Source: Christensenella sp. UBA2853
Lineage (GTDB): Bacteria; Bacillota; Clostridia; Christensenellales; Aristaeellaceae
Assembly: GCA_002350845.1 (NCBI GenBank)
Contig: DEFL01000046.1
Span: forward strand, 1-64,000
DNA: 64,000 nt
Direction: 5' to 3'
A model generated the notes under the pieces. The model was not told the origin of the DNA, ran no database searches, and saw only the letters and a program-made list of their open reading frames with translations. Made by a program: the position numbers and the translations under genes. The number at the start of each line of letters is the position of its first letter. The first letter of the stretch is position 1. Below are positions 10,299-19,974 of the stretch, in pieces.

Positions 10299-10829
10299 AT
10301 GCTCAGATCCTACGGTTCCATTACCATCCGTGACGCCGGACCGGAAGATGCGCGGCAGCTGGCTGCGTGGTGGAATGACGGAAGCGTCATGGCGCACGCC
10401 GGATTTCCGCGGGGCCTCGGCACGACGGAAGAGAAGATTCTCCGCCTTCTTGCGGGGGACTGTGATGAGACAGGCAGACACCTGATGATCCTTCACGATG
10501 GGATGCCGATCGGAGAAATGAATTATCGGCGTCAGGATGAGAAGACCTGTGAGATTGGCATCAAGATCTGCGAGCCTGATGCCCAGAACCGCGGTCTCGG
10601 AAAAATCTGTCTGAGCCTGCTGATGGACAGCCTCTTCCATGAATTTGGATATCACCTGATCCGGCTGGATACGAATCTCTACAATCTTCGTGCACAGCAT
10701 GTCTATGAACAGCTGGGCTTTGTAAAGGTGCGCGTCAACCGGGATTCCTGGACCGATCAGCTTGGTCATCTGCAGTCCTCTGTGGATTATGAATGCAGCA
10801 GGGAGCAGTGGAACAGTTTTCTAAAATAA
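10299..10829 (+). CDS. GNAT-family N-acetyltransferase (RimJ/RimL-like)
   Basis: A 176-residue GNAT enzyme that would transfer an acetyl group from acetyl-CoA to an amine. Signs are the N-terminal ITIRDAGPEDARQLAAWWND, the strand EIGIKICEPDAQNRGLGKIC carrying the Q/R-x-x-G-x-G/A acetyl-CoA loop (NRGLGK), and the late YHLIRLDTNLYNLRAQHVYE with LGF, typical of RimJ/RimL-type proteins. The start at 10299 is preferred because GGCAGGTGAG lies just upstream; an upstream TTG at 10269 would overlap the preceding gene and has no site. The substrate is unknown. Confidence 0.88.
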   Translation: MLRSYGSITIRDAGPEDARQLAAWWNDGSVMAHAGFPRGLGTTEEKILRLLAGDCDETGRHLMILHDGMPIGEMNYRRQDEKTCEIGIKICEPDAQNRGLGKICLSLLMDSLFHEFGYHLIRLDTNLYNLRAQHVYEQLGFVKVRVNRDSWTDQLGHLQSSVDYECSREQWNSFLK

Positions 10830-10837
10830 CATCAAAC

Positions 10838-10923
10838 CGGCGTTTGCCTGAGATTGAACATGTGCACAGGAGACAGTCTTCCGCAGTCCGCATGCGAATT
10901 TCAATGGGCAGACGCCGCTTTTT
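10838..10923 (+). terminator. Possible long-loop terminator
   Basis: CGGCGTTTGCC (10838-10848) pairs, with one wobble, with GGCAGACGCCG (10907-10917), followed by CTTTTTTC. The stem is good but the loop is about 58 nt, so efficiency is uncertain. Confidence 0.4.
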
Positions 10924-11117
10924 TCTGCCTGAACAGTTGATGCAGGTGAATTCGTGCACATTTTCCGGTGAAATTTCCCCTTGCCTGTCATCGTGTGCGC
11001 ACGTATGATATAGGCAGCAAAAGAGAACGCTGTTCCGGATAGAAAAAGCATATCGTGCAGATGGAATGCTGTCATCAGAATCAGGAAGCTGAATGGAGAT
11101 AACGGGGAGGCCGGCAG

Positions 11118-14100
11118 ATGAAAAAGGAAATCACAGATCAGCTGCGCCATGTGATGGAGACACTGGAATCGGATTTTTATCATGAAATGGGCGAAATCAG
11201 GCTGGAAGGCTTCCGGACTTCTGAGGAGCTGTCACCTGAAGAGGCAGAGCTCTGCGCGCGTGAAAGGTGGCCGGAAGGCACAGCGTGGGGACAGCCGAGG
11301 GAATATGCCTGGATGTTTGCCCGCTTTTCTCTTCCGCCGTCCGTCTGCGGGGAACGTGTGGTCATGGATCTGAATCCGGGCGGGGAAGCCACCCTGTTCC
11401 TCAATGGAAAACCCTTCGGTGCGCGTCGGGCTGACCGAATGGCGCATCCCCATCAGTACAGATCGGATCTGACATTGACGCGGCAGGCAGAGGGCGGTGA
11501 AACCTATCGGCTTGCGATGGAAGTCTATGCCGGAACACCGCTCCCCGCGCATCCGGGACGTCCGGTTTTTCCGGAGAACGGGGTGCGTTATGAGCATGAA
11601 GGCCCGGCGGTGATGGGCCGAAGCACATTTGGTCTGTGGAATGAGGAAGCGTATCAGCTCTGGCTGGACCTGACGGTGCTCAGGGACGTGCATGATTATC
11701 TCGACCAGGATGATGCTTTCCGGGAGGCGCTGGACGCAGGCTTTGAGCGCATGCTGAATGATCTGGATATGGAGCAGCCGCTTCAGGAAAGAAGAAAAGC
11801 TTATGCCCGGGCAAGGGAAATGATGTCTCCCTTCATGCAGGCGCATAACGGGACCTTTGCGCCTCAGATTGGCGTGATTGCCAATTCCCATCTGGATCTG
11901 GCCTGGCTGTGGACGATGGGGGAAACACGCAGAAAGACGGCACGCACGTTTGCCGCCCAGCTGCGGCTGCTGAAGGAATACCCGGAAGCCCTGTTTATTC
12001 AGAGCCAGTGTGCTGAATATGAACTGTGCAGGAAGTACTATCCTGACCTGTTTGAGGATATAAAAAAAGCCATTCAGGGAGGTCAGTGGATTGCGGACGG
12101 GGGCATGTGGGTCGAACCGGACACCAATATGGCCGGCGGCGAATCGCTTGTCCGTCAGTTTCTCTACGGAAGGAAATATTTCCGTGAGGTGCTCGGTGTG
12201 GACAGCCGGGTGGCATGGCTCCCGGATACGTTCGGATACAGTGCCGCGCTCCCTCAGATTCTGCGCGGCTTTGGCATGACGGGGCTGACCACCCAGAAAA
12301 TCTACTGGTCCTACAATGACTCGGAGGCGTTTCCACATCATGCTTTTCTCTGGAAAGGCATCGATGGGACCGTGATTCCCAGCTTTTTGCACATGTTCTA
12401 TGAAACGCAGGTGGATGCTGCGACGGTGCATAACCGCTGGGTCCATCGTCTGGAGCGGGATGGTAGCTGTGATTTCTATATGCCCTTCGGCTATGGAGAC
12501 GGAGGCGGCGGCCCGACAAGGGATGACATGGAACTGATCCGGCGGCAGCAGGATCTGCAGGGCGCGCCAAAGCTGTACTGGATGGGACCGGGGGACTATC
12601 TGCGCAAAAGAAATGACGGGAACCTTCCGGTCGTCCGCGGTGAACTGTATCTTCCGTGCCATCGGGGCACCTATACGACACAGGCAGCGATCAAGCAGGG
12701 CAACCGGCGGTCAGAACATATGCTGCGTGCATGGGAGATGCTCGCCGCGCTGGCGGCTTTTTCAGGGAATACCGTGTACCCCGGAAAAGAACTGGAGGAA
12801 ACATGGAAACTGCTGCTGACCAACCAGTTCCATGACATTCTGCCGGGCTCATCCATTCCGGAAGTCTATGAGCAGGCACGAAAGGACCTGCTCTCTGTCC
12901 AGGGAAAAGCCATGCATGGAGCGGTGGAGGCGCTGAAGGCATTCTGTTCGGGAAGTGAAGGCATCACGGTCTTCAATCCTTCCTCGCACAGGGTGACAAG
13001 GACCGTTCCAGTGGATTCCCGGTTCTGCAGCGGGGCATGCACAGCGGATGGAAAGGTGTTTCCGGCCATGCCGGGCGAACAGGCGGCACTCCTTCTGATG
13101 GATCTTGAGCCCTTGGCTGCTGTAACCCTGAATCCTGCACAGGTGGATGCCATCTGCAAAGTGTCCGCCAGAAAGGAAAAGGATGGGTTTATTCTGGAAA
13201 ACAGCAGGATCCGGGCGGTGGTTTCCAACCGTGGAACGCTGGTATCCATGGTGACGCGCGCGGATGGTCAGGAACGGATCCGCTCGGAATCCAATGTGTT
13301 CCATCTGTACAGGGATCTGCCCAGGCGTTTTGATGCATGGGATATAGACAGTCAGACCGAGCAGCGGGAAATTGAATTGAAGGCGGAGGTCTCAGTGAAC
13401 ATCACCTGCGCCTCCGGAATCTATGCTGAACTGGAAATGAACATGCGTTTTTCGTCCTCAGAGATCAAACAGCGCATTCGCCTGATGCCGGATGCAGAGC
13501 AGCTTGAATTCTATACTGAGGTGGAATGGCATGAGATGCATCGCCTGCTGAAGGTCTCGTTTGATACGGGCATTGAGGCTGACAACGCCGTGCATCAGAT
13601 TCAGTTCGGCACCATTGCCCGGCCTGCCCATCGGTCCAGGCAGTATGATGCGGATCGCTTTGAAGTCTGCGCACACGGTTGGACTGCGCTTCTGGATGCG
13701 TCCCGCGGCGCAGCCGTACTGAATGACTGCAAGTATGGCGTGTCAGTGCTTGACGGTGTCATTGGCCTGAGCCTTCTGCGTGCGCCAACCTACCCGGATG
13801 CAGATGCGGATCGCGGCCTGCACTGCTTTGCCTACGCATACAGGGTCTGGAATGGCTCTCTGGAAGAAAGCGGTGTACAGGAAGCGGCAGAGGCACTGAA
13901 TGATCCGGTGATTACGGTTCCGGGCACCTGCCGGCCGATTCCTGGTCTGCATTGTGATGAAACGGCTGTCATCGTGGAAAGCGTCAAGCTGGCGGAAGAT
14001 GGATCAGGCGATCTGATTTTCCGGATGTATGAGAGCCTGGGAGGAACCAGAAAAGCGGTCTTCCGTCCGGACTTTTCCTATGCAGATGTGTGGGTGTGCT

Positions 14101-14207
14101 CGATGGAGGAAGAAAAGCTGTATGTACTGGAAACAGATGGTCAACAGCTGCCTTTGACACTGAGGCCTTTTGAAATTGTGACCATGCGGTTTTCACCTCG
14201 TGCGTGA
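11118..14207 (+). CDS. GH38 alpha-mannosidase
   Basis: This 1029-residue retaining alpha-mannosidase removes alpha-linked mannose with a catalytic zinc. The GH38 N-terminal barrel starts near residue 250 with IANSHLDLAWLW, whose His and Asp bind zinc. WLPDTFGYSAALPQ (about residue 370) carries the Asp nucleophile. The later H in TNQFHDILPGSSI is another metal ligand. The middle helical domain and the C-terminal beta-sandwich (from about residue 640) complete the family architecture at normal length. No signal peptide is present, so it acts on imported oligosaccharides. GGGGAGG lies upstream of the ATG. The next gene follows after 40 nt, suggesting an operon. Family is firm; the linkage is not. 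Confidence 0.93.
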   Translation: MKKEITDQLRHVMETLESDFYHEMGEIRLEGFRTSEELSPEEAELCARERWPEGTAWGQPREYAWMFARFSLPPSVCGERVVMDLNPGGEATLFLNGKPFGARRADRMAHPHQYRSDLTLTRQAEGGETYRLAMEVYAGTPLPAHPGRPVFPENGVRYEHEGPAVMGRSTFGLWNEEAYQLWLDLTVLRDVHDYLDQDDAFREALDAGFERMLNDLDMEQPLQERRKAYARAREMMSPFMQAHNGTFAPQIGVIANSHLDLAWLWTMGETRRKTARTFAAQLRLLKEYPEALFIQSQCAEYELCRKYYPDLFEDIKKAIQGGQWIADGGMWVEPDTNMAGGESLVRQFLYGRKYFREVLGVDSRVAWLPDTFGYSAALPQILRGFGMTGLTTQKIYWSYNDSEAFPHHAFLWKGIDGTVIPSFLHMFYETQVDAATVHNRWVHRLERDGSCDFYMPFGYGDGGGGPTRDDMELIRRQQDLQGAPKLYWMGPGDYLRKRNDGNLPVVRGELYLPCHRGTYTTQAAIKQGNRRSEHMLRAWEMLAALAAFSGNTVYPGKELEETWKLLLTNQFHDILPGSSIPEVYEQARKDLLSVQGKAMHGAVEALKAFCSGSEGITVFNPSSHRVTRTVPVDSRFCSGACTADGKVFPAMPGEQAALLLMDLEPLAAVTLNPAQVDAICKVSARKEKDGFILENSRIRAVVSNRGTLVSMVTRADGQERIRSESNVFHLYRDLPRRFDAWDIDSQTEQREIELKAEVSVNITCASGIYAELEMNMRFSSSEIKQRIRLMPDAEQLEFYTEVEWHEMHRLLKVSFDTGIEADNAVHQIQFGTIARPAHRSRQYDADRFEVCAHGWTALLDASRGAAVLNDCKYGVSVLDGVIGLSLLRAPTYPDADADRGLHCFAYAYRVWNGSLEESGVQEAAEALNDPVITVPGTCRPIPGLHCDETAVIVESVKLAEDGSGDLIFRMYESLGGTRKAVFRPDFSYADVWVCSMEEEKLYVLETDGQQLPLTLRPFEIVTMRFSPRA

Positions 14208-14247
14208 GTATCCCGGCTATCAATGGACTGATGAAAGGAAGGGGCCT

Positions 14248-17200
14248 ATGCTTTACCCTCATAACCGCGAAGAGAAACCGGATCAGGAACTGTTCAAAAA
14301 TCCCGGGGCGGAATACCGGTGTACGCCGTTTTGGGCCTGGAACTGTGATCTGGATGAAGATCTCCTGAAAAGGGAAATCGGATACATGCAGCAGATGGGG
14401 ATGGGTGGTTTTCACATGCATACCCGAAGCGGTATGTCCATTCCATACCTGTCCGACGCCTTTATGGACAGGGTTCGGACGTGCGTCGATGAGGCGCAGA
14501 AGCGGCATATGCTTGCATGGCTCTACGACGAGGATAAATGGCCGTCAGGATTTGCAGGCGGATATGTGACGGAAAAAGAGGAAAACCGTCAGCGGTTTCT
14601 GCTTTTGACACCCCAGGCCCCCGGTGAGCATGACGGAAAGCTCCTTTCGCGCTACACGGTCACGCTCAATGAACAGGGGTATATGACATCGTATCATCGC
14701 CTTCGTCCGGAGGAAACTGCTGATACCACAGTATGGTATGCAATCGAGCGGGTGACAAAGCCGAGCCCGTGGTTCCATTTCAAGGGATATGTGGATACCA
14801 TGAATCCCGGTGCGATACGGGATTTTATCCGGATCACGCATGAACGGTACCGCAGCGTACTCGGGAAGCGGCTGGGAACAGTCTGTCCGGCCATTTTCAC
14901 AGATGAGCCGCAGATGCCGGCCAAAGCGACGCTTTCCCGCTCGTCGGATCTGCAGGATGTGATTCTGCCGTGGACAGGGGATCTGGAAGAAACCTATACG
15001 CAGGCTTACGGAGAGAGTCTGCTTGACAAGCTTCCCGAAGTGGTATGGGAACTTCCGGAAGGGGTGTCACTGACCCGCTATCATTTCCATGACCATACAA
15101 CAGAGCGCTTTGTATCAGCGTTCTGCGATCAGATCGGCGACTGGTGCAGGAAAAACGGTGTGCTGATGACAGGACACATGATGTCGGAACAGACGCTGGA
15201 AAGCCAGACCGGCGCAGTCGGTGAGGTGATGCGCGCATACCGGGCGTTCACGCTCCCGGGTGTAGACCAGCTGTGTGATGGACGGGAACTGAACACGGTC
15301 AAGCAGGCTGCATCGGCAGCCCATCAGCAGGGATGCCCCGGTGTGACCAGTGAAATGTACGGCGTAACGAACTGGGATTTTGATTTCAAGGGACATAAGC
15401 TGCAGGGAGACTGGCAGGCCGCTCTGGGGGTTACGGTTCGGGTGCCGCACCTGTACTGGTGCTCCATGCACGGAGAGTCCAAACGCGATTACCCTGCATC
15501 CATTGGACACCAGAGTGCCTGGTGGCGTGAATATCCGTTCATTGAAGATCACTTTGCCCGTGTGAATCTGCTGATGACACGCGGCAAACCGCTGATTCGT
15601 ATCGGTGTGATTCATCCGGTGGAGTCCTGCTGGATTTCATTTGGCCCCAATGATCTGACGGGGAGAAAACGCGCGGAACTGGACAGACGGTTTGCAGAAC
15701 TCACGAACTGGCTGCTGTTTGATACGCTGGATTTTGATTTTATCTGTGAATCAACCCTCCCGTCCCAGCTGCGTGAAGGGAACGCATTTCAGGTGGGAGA
15801 AATGGCGTATGATGCCGTGATCGTGCCGGCCTGCATCACGATGAGAAATACAACACTCGATGCGCTGCGTGCATTCAGAAAGCGCGGTGGAACGGTTGTT
15901 TTTCTTGGTTCAGCACCTGAATATGTGGATGCTGTGCCGAGCACTGAAGCTGAACAGTTCAGCAAAACATGCATCTGCATTCCGTGGGACCGTGAACGCC
16001 TGAATCAGTGCCTGCAGCGGGTACGTGAAGTTCGAATTGAATATCGGGATGGAAAACCGTCGAATAACCTTCTGTGCGCAGTGCGCGAGGATGGAGCGTG
16101 CCGCAATGTCTTTATCTGCCATGCGTTTCCTCCGACGCGGGGAGCGATTGACAGCCCGGAGGAATACACCATCACGTTTTTGGGCAGCTGGAAGGTTACG
16201 CTCTGGGACACGCAAAAGGGAACCATCCGACCGATGGAAGCCGTTTGCGATGGAAAACGGACAGAGATTTCCTGGAAATGCTATGCGCAGGACAGTCTTC
16301 TTCTGCGGCTGTCGCCTGAAGAGGGAATGCAGCAGAAGGCCATACAGCACAGGATGGATTTGAACGGCAGTTATGGGATCCGAATGTCAGAGGATTTCTC
16401 ACAGGACAGCCAGAGTGCCGGCGAAACTTTCCTGCCGCCTCCGGAATGCGTGATTCGCTCAGAAGATAATGTGCTGGTGCTGGATACAGCTGAGTGGAAG
16501 ACCGATGGCGGGCTGTGGCAGAAGGAGGAGGATATGCTGCGAATCGGTGTCATGGCGAAGGATCGGCTGGGCATTTCGACAGCAGCTGTTTCAGGGGCAC
16601 AGCCATGGATTCTTCCACCGGAAACAGCAGAGCATACGCTATGCCTGCGGATGCGCTTCCTTTCGGAAATTGATCTGCCTTCTGCACGGCTTGCCCTGGA
16701 GGATGCCGGGGAATCCGAGATCCGCGTGAACGGAAAGCCTGTTGAGCGGAAGCAGGACGGATGGTTTACAGATGAATCCATCGCCTGTTTTCCGGCCGGT
16801 CCCATTCATGCCGGCATCAATACGGTGGAAATTGTGAAGCCTCTGGTGGCATCGACATGCACGGAAAATGTTTTCCTGCTTGGTGATTTTGGGGTACGCG
16901 TTAACGGAACGGAGACAGCGCTGATCCCGGCACCGGAAACACTTGTATTCGGAGACTGGACAACGCAGGGATTCCCGTTCTATTCCGGGATCATGACTTA
17001 CCGCTTCCGGCTGGCGGGAGGCCATCATGTGCGGCTTCGTCTGGGACGCTTTTCTGCTCCGTGTATTACGGCAGAGCTGGATGGAAAACGAATGGCCAAT
17101 CTTTCTCTTGCGCCGTCTGAAGCAGATCTTGGAGATCTGGAGGCCGGGGATCATGTGCTGGACATTACAGTCTATGCCAGCCGCATCAATTCATTCGGCA

Positions 17201-17334
17201 CTTTCCATCTGAATGATGAATCGACCATCTGGTTTGGTCCCAAGGCCTGGAGAAGCACAGGCATGAGGTGGACGCGAACCTATCGTCTTGCACGCTCCGG
17301 GCTGCTCAGCGAGCCGATGCTGCTGATTGACTGA
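14248..17334 (+). CDS. GH106-like glycosyl hydrolase (putative alpha-L-rhamnosidase-type)
   Basis: The protein of about 1028 residues resembles the GH106-like 'glycosyl hydrolase' group. The N-terminal barrel opens with CTPFWAWNCDLDEDLLKREI, MGMGGFHMHTRSGM and LAWLYDEDKWPSGFAGGYV, which are landmarks of that group. A glutamine-amidotransferase-like segment and C-terminal carbohydrate-binding-type beta domains follow (from about residue 720 on, with two galactose-binding-like stretches). There is no signal peptide. The ATG at 14248 has AGGAAGGGG upstream and is preferred over a GTG at 14200 that overlaps the mannosidase gene. Cotranscription with the GH38 gene suggests that both trim the same heteroglycan. 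Rhamnosidase activity is inference only. Confidence 0.8.
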   Translation: MLYPHNREEKPDQELFKNPGAEYRCTPFWAWNCDLDEDLLKREIGYMQQMGMGGFHMHTRSGMSIPYLSDAFMDRVRTCVDEAQKRHMLAWLYDEDKWPSGFAGGYVTEKEENRQRFLLLTPQAPGEHDGKLLSRYTVTLNEQGYMTSYHRLRPEETADTTVWYAIERVTKPSPWFHFKGYVDTMNPGAIRDFIRITHERYRSVLGKRLGTVCPAIFTDEPQMPAKATLSRSSDLQDVILPWTGDLEETYTQAYGESLLDKLPEVVWELPEGVSLTRYHFHDHTTERFVSAFCDQIGDWCRKNGVLMTGHMMSEQTLESQTGAVGEVMRAYRAFTLPGVDQLCDGRELNTVKQAASAAHQQGCPGVTSEMYGVTNWDFDFKGHKLQGDWQAALGVTVRVPHLYWCSMHGESKRDYPASIGHQSAWWREYPFIEDHFARVNLLMTRGKPLIRIGVIHPVESCWISFGPNDLTGRKRAELDRRFAELTNWLLFDTLDFDFICESTLPSQLREGNAFQVGEMAYDAVIVPACITMRNTTLDALRAFRKRGGTVVFLGSAPEYVDAVPSTEAEQFSKTCICIPWDRERLNQCLQRVREVRIEYRDGKPSNNLLCAVREDGACRNVFICHAFPPTRGAIDSPEEYTITFLGSWKVTLWDTQKGTIRPMEAVCDGKRTEISWKCYAQDSLLLRLSPEEGMQQKAIQHRMDLNGSYGIRMSEDFSQDSQSAGETFLPPPECVIRSEDNVLVLDTAEWKTDGGLWQKEEDMLRIGVMAKDRLGISTAAVSGAQPWILPPETAEHTLCLRMRFLSEIDLPSARLALEDAGESEIRVNGKPVERKQDGWFTDESIACFPAGPIHAGINTVEIVKPLVASTCTENVFLLGDFGVRVNGTETALIPAPETLVFGDWTTQGFPFYSGIMTYRFRLAGGHHVRLRLGRFSAPCITAELDGKRMANLSLAPSEADLGDLEAGDHVLDITVYASRINSFGTFHLNDESTIWFGPKAWRSTGMRWTRTYRLARSGLLSEPMLLID

Positions 17335-17371
17335 CGGGTCGGAATGCCTGAATGGATCCCATGGCTGACAT

Positions 17372-17404
17372 AAAAACAGGGGATACCGCGTGTGCGGTAT
17401 CCCC
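17372..17404 (-). terminator. Terminator of the carbohydrate ABC operon
   Basis: A perfect 11-bp stem, GGGGATACCGC (17379-17389) with GCGGTATCCCC (17394-17404) and loop GTGT. On the minus strand TGTTTTTA follows, so it ends the minus-strand ABC transporter transcript. It may also help to stop the + strand GH transcript. Confidence 0.8.
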
Positions 17405-17423
17405 TCATTTCATTCCTCAGACT

Positions 17424-19043
17424 TTATTTCCCATTGAACCAGGCATTGGCTTCTTCTGTCAGGGTCTGGCCGCCTGCGTTCATCCAGCTCTGGACATAGG
17501 CATCCCAGTCATCCAGAGACTTTTCTCCACGGATCATGGCAACCCATGTTTCATCGCGGATGGTATTGAGCTCGGCAAACAGATCAGAACTGGGCAGGGT
17601 TTCAGTGACAGCATCCTGGATATAACTGTTGTACTGATCCTTCTTGAACCAGTTCAGACGGTTTGCAATGGAGGGATCCTTATAGAAGGCCAGATCATAG
17701 CCCAGCTGAGAGAAAGCACGGTCGTTGCCGTAAAGGCTGCGGCAGCCCCAGACACCGACTGCGTTGAGCTCTTCGTTGCCCATCAGACGCTTAATGGTGC
17801 CGTCTGCATTCTTCTCATAATGCGTTCCTTCAATGCCTGCAAACGCCGTCATATACAGTTCTTCGTCTGTTGCAAATGCATTGAGAATCTTAAAGATCAG
17901 AGCCAGCTTTTCATCGGACATCTTGGCGTTGTATACAGCGCTTTCAGAAACTGCAACCGATGTGCCGACCTGCCATCCGTAATCCCCTTTGGGGCCGGCC
18001 GGCCACGGGCCGTAAACAAAGGAGGAATCCTCACCGTTGACTGCCCAGTATTCCTGTGCGCAGCGGCCGCCGTCATCGTTCAGGACTTCCTTGAGACGAT
18101 AGTGGTCAATGGAAGCATTGGCACTGACGCCATACAGACCGTTGACCATACCATGAGAGATGGCCCAGTAGCTGCCTTCCACGGATTCTTTTCCGGTGAC
18201 GAACTCAGGATCGATCAGATTGGCAGCATACATCTTTGCAAGGATACCGATAACCTCTTTGGCCTCTTCGGTAACATCCCCGTTGACGATGGTGCCATCT
18301 TTGTTGACCCAGTAGGAATTGCTTCCCACGAAACCGGTGCCCAGACCATAGGCGCCAAACAGGGCTTTCATGGCAGTAATAGAGCAGCCATAGGTATCTT
18401 TCTGCCCATTGCCGTCCGGATCCTCATTGGTGAAACGATCCATCAGTGCGACAAAATCATCCACGGTCTTGGGGAGATCGGCCTGCTCAATGCCCAGTTT
18501 GTCCAGCCAGTCGCCGCGATAGATCAAGGTTTTGTACGGCATGGAGCCGTCGGGCTTGAAGGACGGGATCACAATCATTTTGCCGTCTTTCAGAGAGGCT
18601 TTCTTCCATGCGTCCACATCATTGACCAGATCGCCGTAGGCAGCACCGTTCATGATGAAGTTGTACACATCCGGTGCATTCTCCTTGAAGAAATCCTCAT
18701 CCCATTCCTTGATGACACCCTGGTCATAGTAGCTGTTCAGCGCGGTTGCACTCTGAGCCAGGAACACATCAGGGGCCTTGTCGCCGGTCAGACGTGTGTT
18801 CAGAATCTCAGCATAGTTCGCCTGCTCAATGTAGACCACTTCAATGTCAACATTGATGCCGTGTTTTTCCTTGAGCTGCTGTTCAACAAGAGGTGTGATG
18901 ACATCTCTCTCGTTGTCGATCGGACCGAACATATAGCCGGCAACCGATATTTTCACAGGCTCTTCGTCAGCCATTGCTGCAGGCACAAGTCCCATGACCA
19001 TCATGAGGGCAAGCACCAGAGCGAGAAAACGGGAAAACTTCAT
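17424..19043 (-). CDS. Carbohydrate ABC transporter substrate-binding protein (LplA-like)
   Basis: This 539-residue extracellular solute-binding protein has the size and style of LplA-type oligosaccharide binders. Residues 1-25 are a signal peptide (LALVLALMMVMGLVPAAMA) with AMA-D cleavage. No lipobox cysteine is present, which is unusual for a monoderm binding protein. Mature-domain marks are the early NIDVEVVYIEQANYAEILNT, LTGDKAPDVFLAQSA and the hinge-type QKDTYGCSI segment. AAGGAGG lies 8 nt before the ATG. It is the last gene of the operon after two permeases (36-nt gap). With GH38 and GH106-like genes adjacent, it probably captures the oligosaccharide they degrade. The ligand is unknown. 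Confidence 0.92.
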   Translation of the reverse strand: MKFSRFLALVLALMMVMGLVPAAMADEEPVKISVAGYMFGPIDNERDVITPLVEQQLKEKHGINVDIEVVYIEQANYAEILNTRLTGDKAPDVFLAQSATALNSYYDQGVIKEWDEDFFKENAPDVYNFIMNGAAYGDLVNDVDAWKKASLKDGKMIVIPSFKPDGSMPYKTLIYRGDWLDKLGIEQADLPKTVDDFVALMDRFTNEDPDGNGQKDTYGCSITAMKALFGAYGLGTGFVGSNSYWVNKDGTIVNGDVTEEAKEVIGILAKMYAANLIDPEFVTGKESVEGSYWAISHGMVNGLYGVSANASIDHYRLKEVLNDDGGRCAQEYWAVNGEDSSFVYGPWPAGPKGDYGWQVGTSVAVSESAVYNAKMSDEKLALIFKILNAFATDEELYMTAFAGIEGTHYEKNADGTIKRLMGNEELNAVGVWGCRSLYGNDRAFSQLGYDLAFYKDPSIANRLNWFKKDQYNSYIQDAVTETLPSSDLFAELNTIRDETWVAMIRGEKSLDDWDAYVQSWMNAGGQTLTEEANAWFNGK

Positions 19044-19079
19044 ATGGGTAACCTCCTTTTTTATTTGTTGAAAGGATCA

Positions 19080-19961
19080 TCATCCTTTCAGAGAGCCGAT
19101 CATAATCCCCTTGACGAAGAACTTCTGCACAAAGGGGTATGCGCAGAGAATTGGAAAGGTGGTGACAAAAATGCAGGCCGCCTTCAGTCCTTCTGACGAA
19201 ACGACAGATTCCATTTCGGCTGCGTTGGCAGCGGCACTGGTATCGAGAATTTCCTTGGAGCCGGTAATAATGATCCGACGGAGAACGATCTGCAGGGTGA
19301 ACTTGGTATCATCGGAAATATAGATGAGCACGTCAAACCAGCTGTTCCAGTGCCCGACGACCAGCCACAGAGCAACGGTGGCCAGGATCGGTTTGGAGAG
19401 GGGAAGGATAAACTGGAGAAAAATCCTGAATCTGCCGGCGCCGTCAATCAGGCAGCTCTCTTCAATTTCTTCCGGAAGAGACTGAAAAAAGTTTCGCATG
19501 ATTACCAGATTGTAGGCACTGATAAAACCGGGGAGGATCATGGAGGCATAGGTATCCAGGAGTCCCAGATTCTTGACAAGCAGATAATTGGGAATCAGAC
19601 CGCCGGAGAAAAACATGGTGAACACTATGAAGAGTGTCCAGAAGGTGCGGTGGGGGAAGAAACGCTTGCTGAGGACATACGCACCCATGGCTGTAAAGAA
19701 CAGCTGCAGAACGGTTCCGATGCAGGTGCGAATCAGCGTGTTTTTATACCCCAGCCAGATATAGCGGTTGCCAATCACCCTGGCATAATTGTCCAGCGTG
19801 GCCTCTCTTGGGTAAAGCAGCAGTCCGCCGCGCGTGGCGATATAGCTTGGGGACAGGCTGAGATTCATGAGATGCCAGAATGCGATCACAATGGTGGCGC
19901 ACAGCAGAACCAGCAGCAGATAAATGACAGCCCGGCCGAAGGTGAATTTCTTCTGTGTCAT
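19080..19961 (-). CDS. Carbohydrate ABC transporter permease (LplC/YtcP-like)
   Basis: A permease of about 293 residues with six predicted membrane helices. The inner-membrane coupling loop EEIEESCLIDGAGRFRIFLQ, followed by PLSKPILATVALW, is the EAA motif that contacts the ATPase. The start at 19961 is chosen because AAGGAGG lies upstream; the open frame extends 16 codons further, into the preceding gene. The gap to the upstream permease is 13 nt. The C-terminus FVKGIMIGSLKG is typical of LplC-type proteins. It forms the heterodimeric pore with the upstream permease. No ATPase gene is present in the operon, so a shared MsmX-type ATPase is expected elsewhere. Confidence 0.92.
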   Translation of the reverse strand: MTQKKFTFGRAVIYLLLVLLCATIVIAFWHLMNLSLSPSYIATRGGLLLYPREATLDNYARVIGNRYIWLGYKNTLIRTCIGTVLQLFFTAMGAYVLSKRFFPHRTFWTLFIVFTMFFSGGLIPNYLLVKNLGLLDTYASMILPGFISAYNLVIMRNFFQSLPEEIEESCLIDGAGRFRIFLQFILPLSKPILATVALWLVVGHWNSWFDVLIYISDDTKFTLQIVLRRIIITGSKEILDTSAAANAAEMESVVSSEGLKAACIFVTTFPILCAYPFVQKFFVKGIMIGSLKG

Positions 19962-19974
19962 ATCAAGGCCCTCC

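Noticed and set aside
11232..12662. 476-codon minus-strand open frame
   Set aside because: Lies wholly within the GH38 gene and shows no protein family.
17352..19196. Long open frame (614 codons) on the + strand
   Set aside because: Antisense to the substrate-binding protein gene, which has clear signal peptide, site and family.
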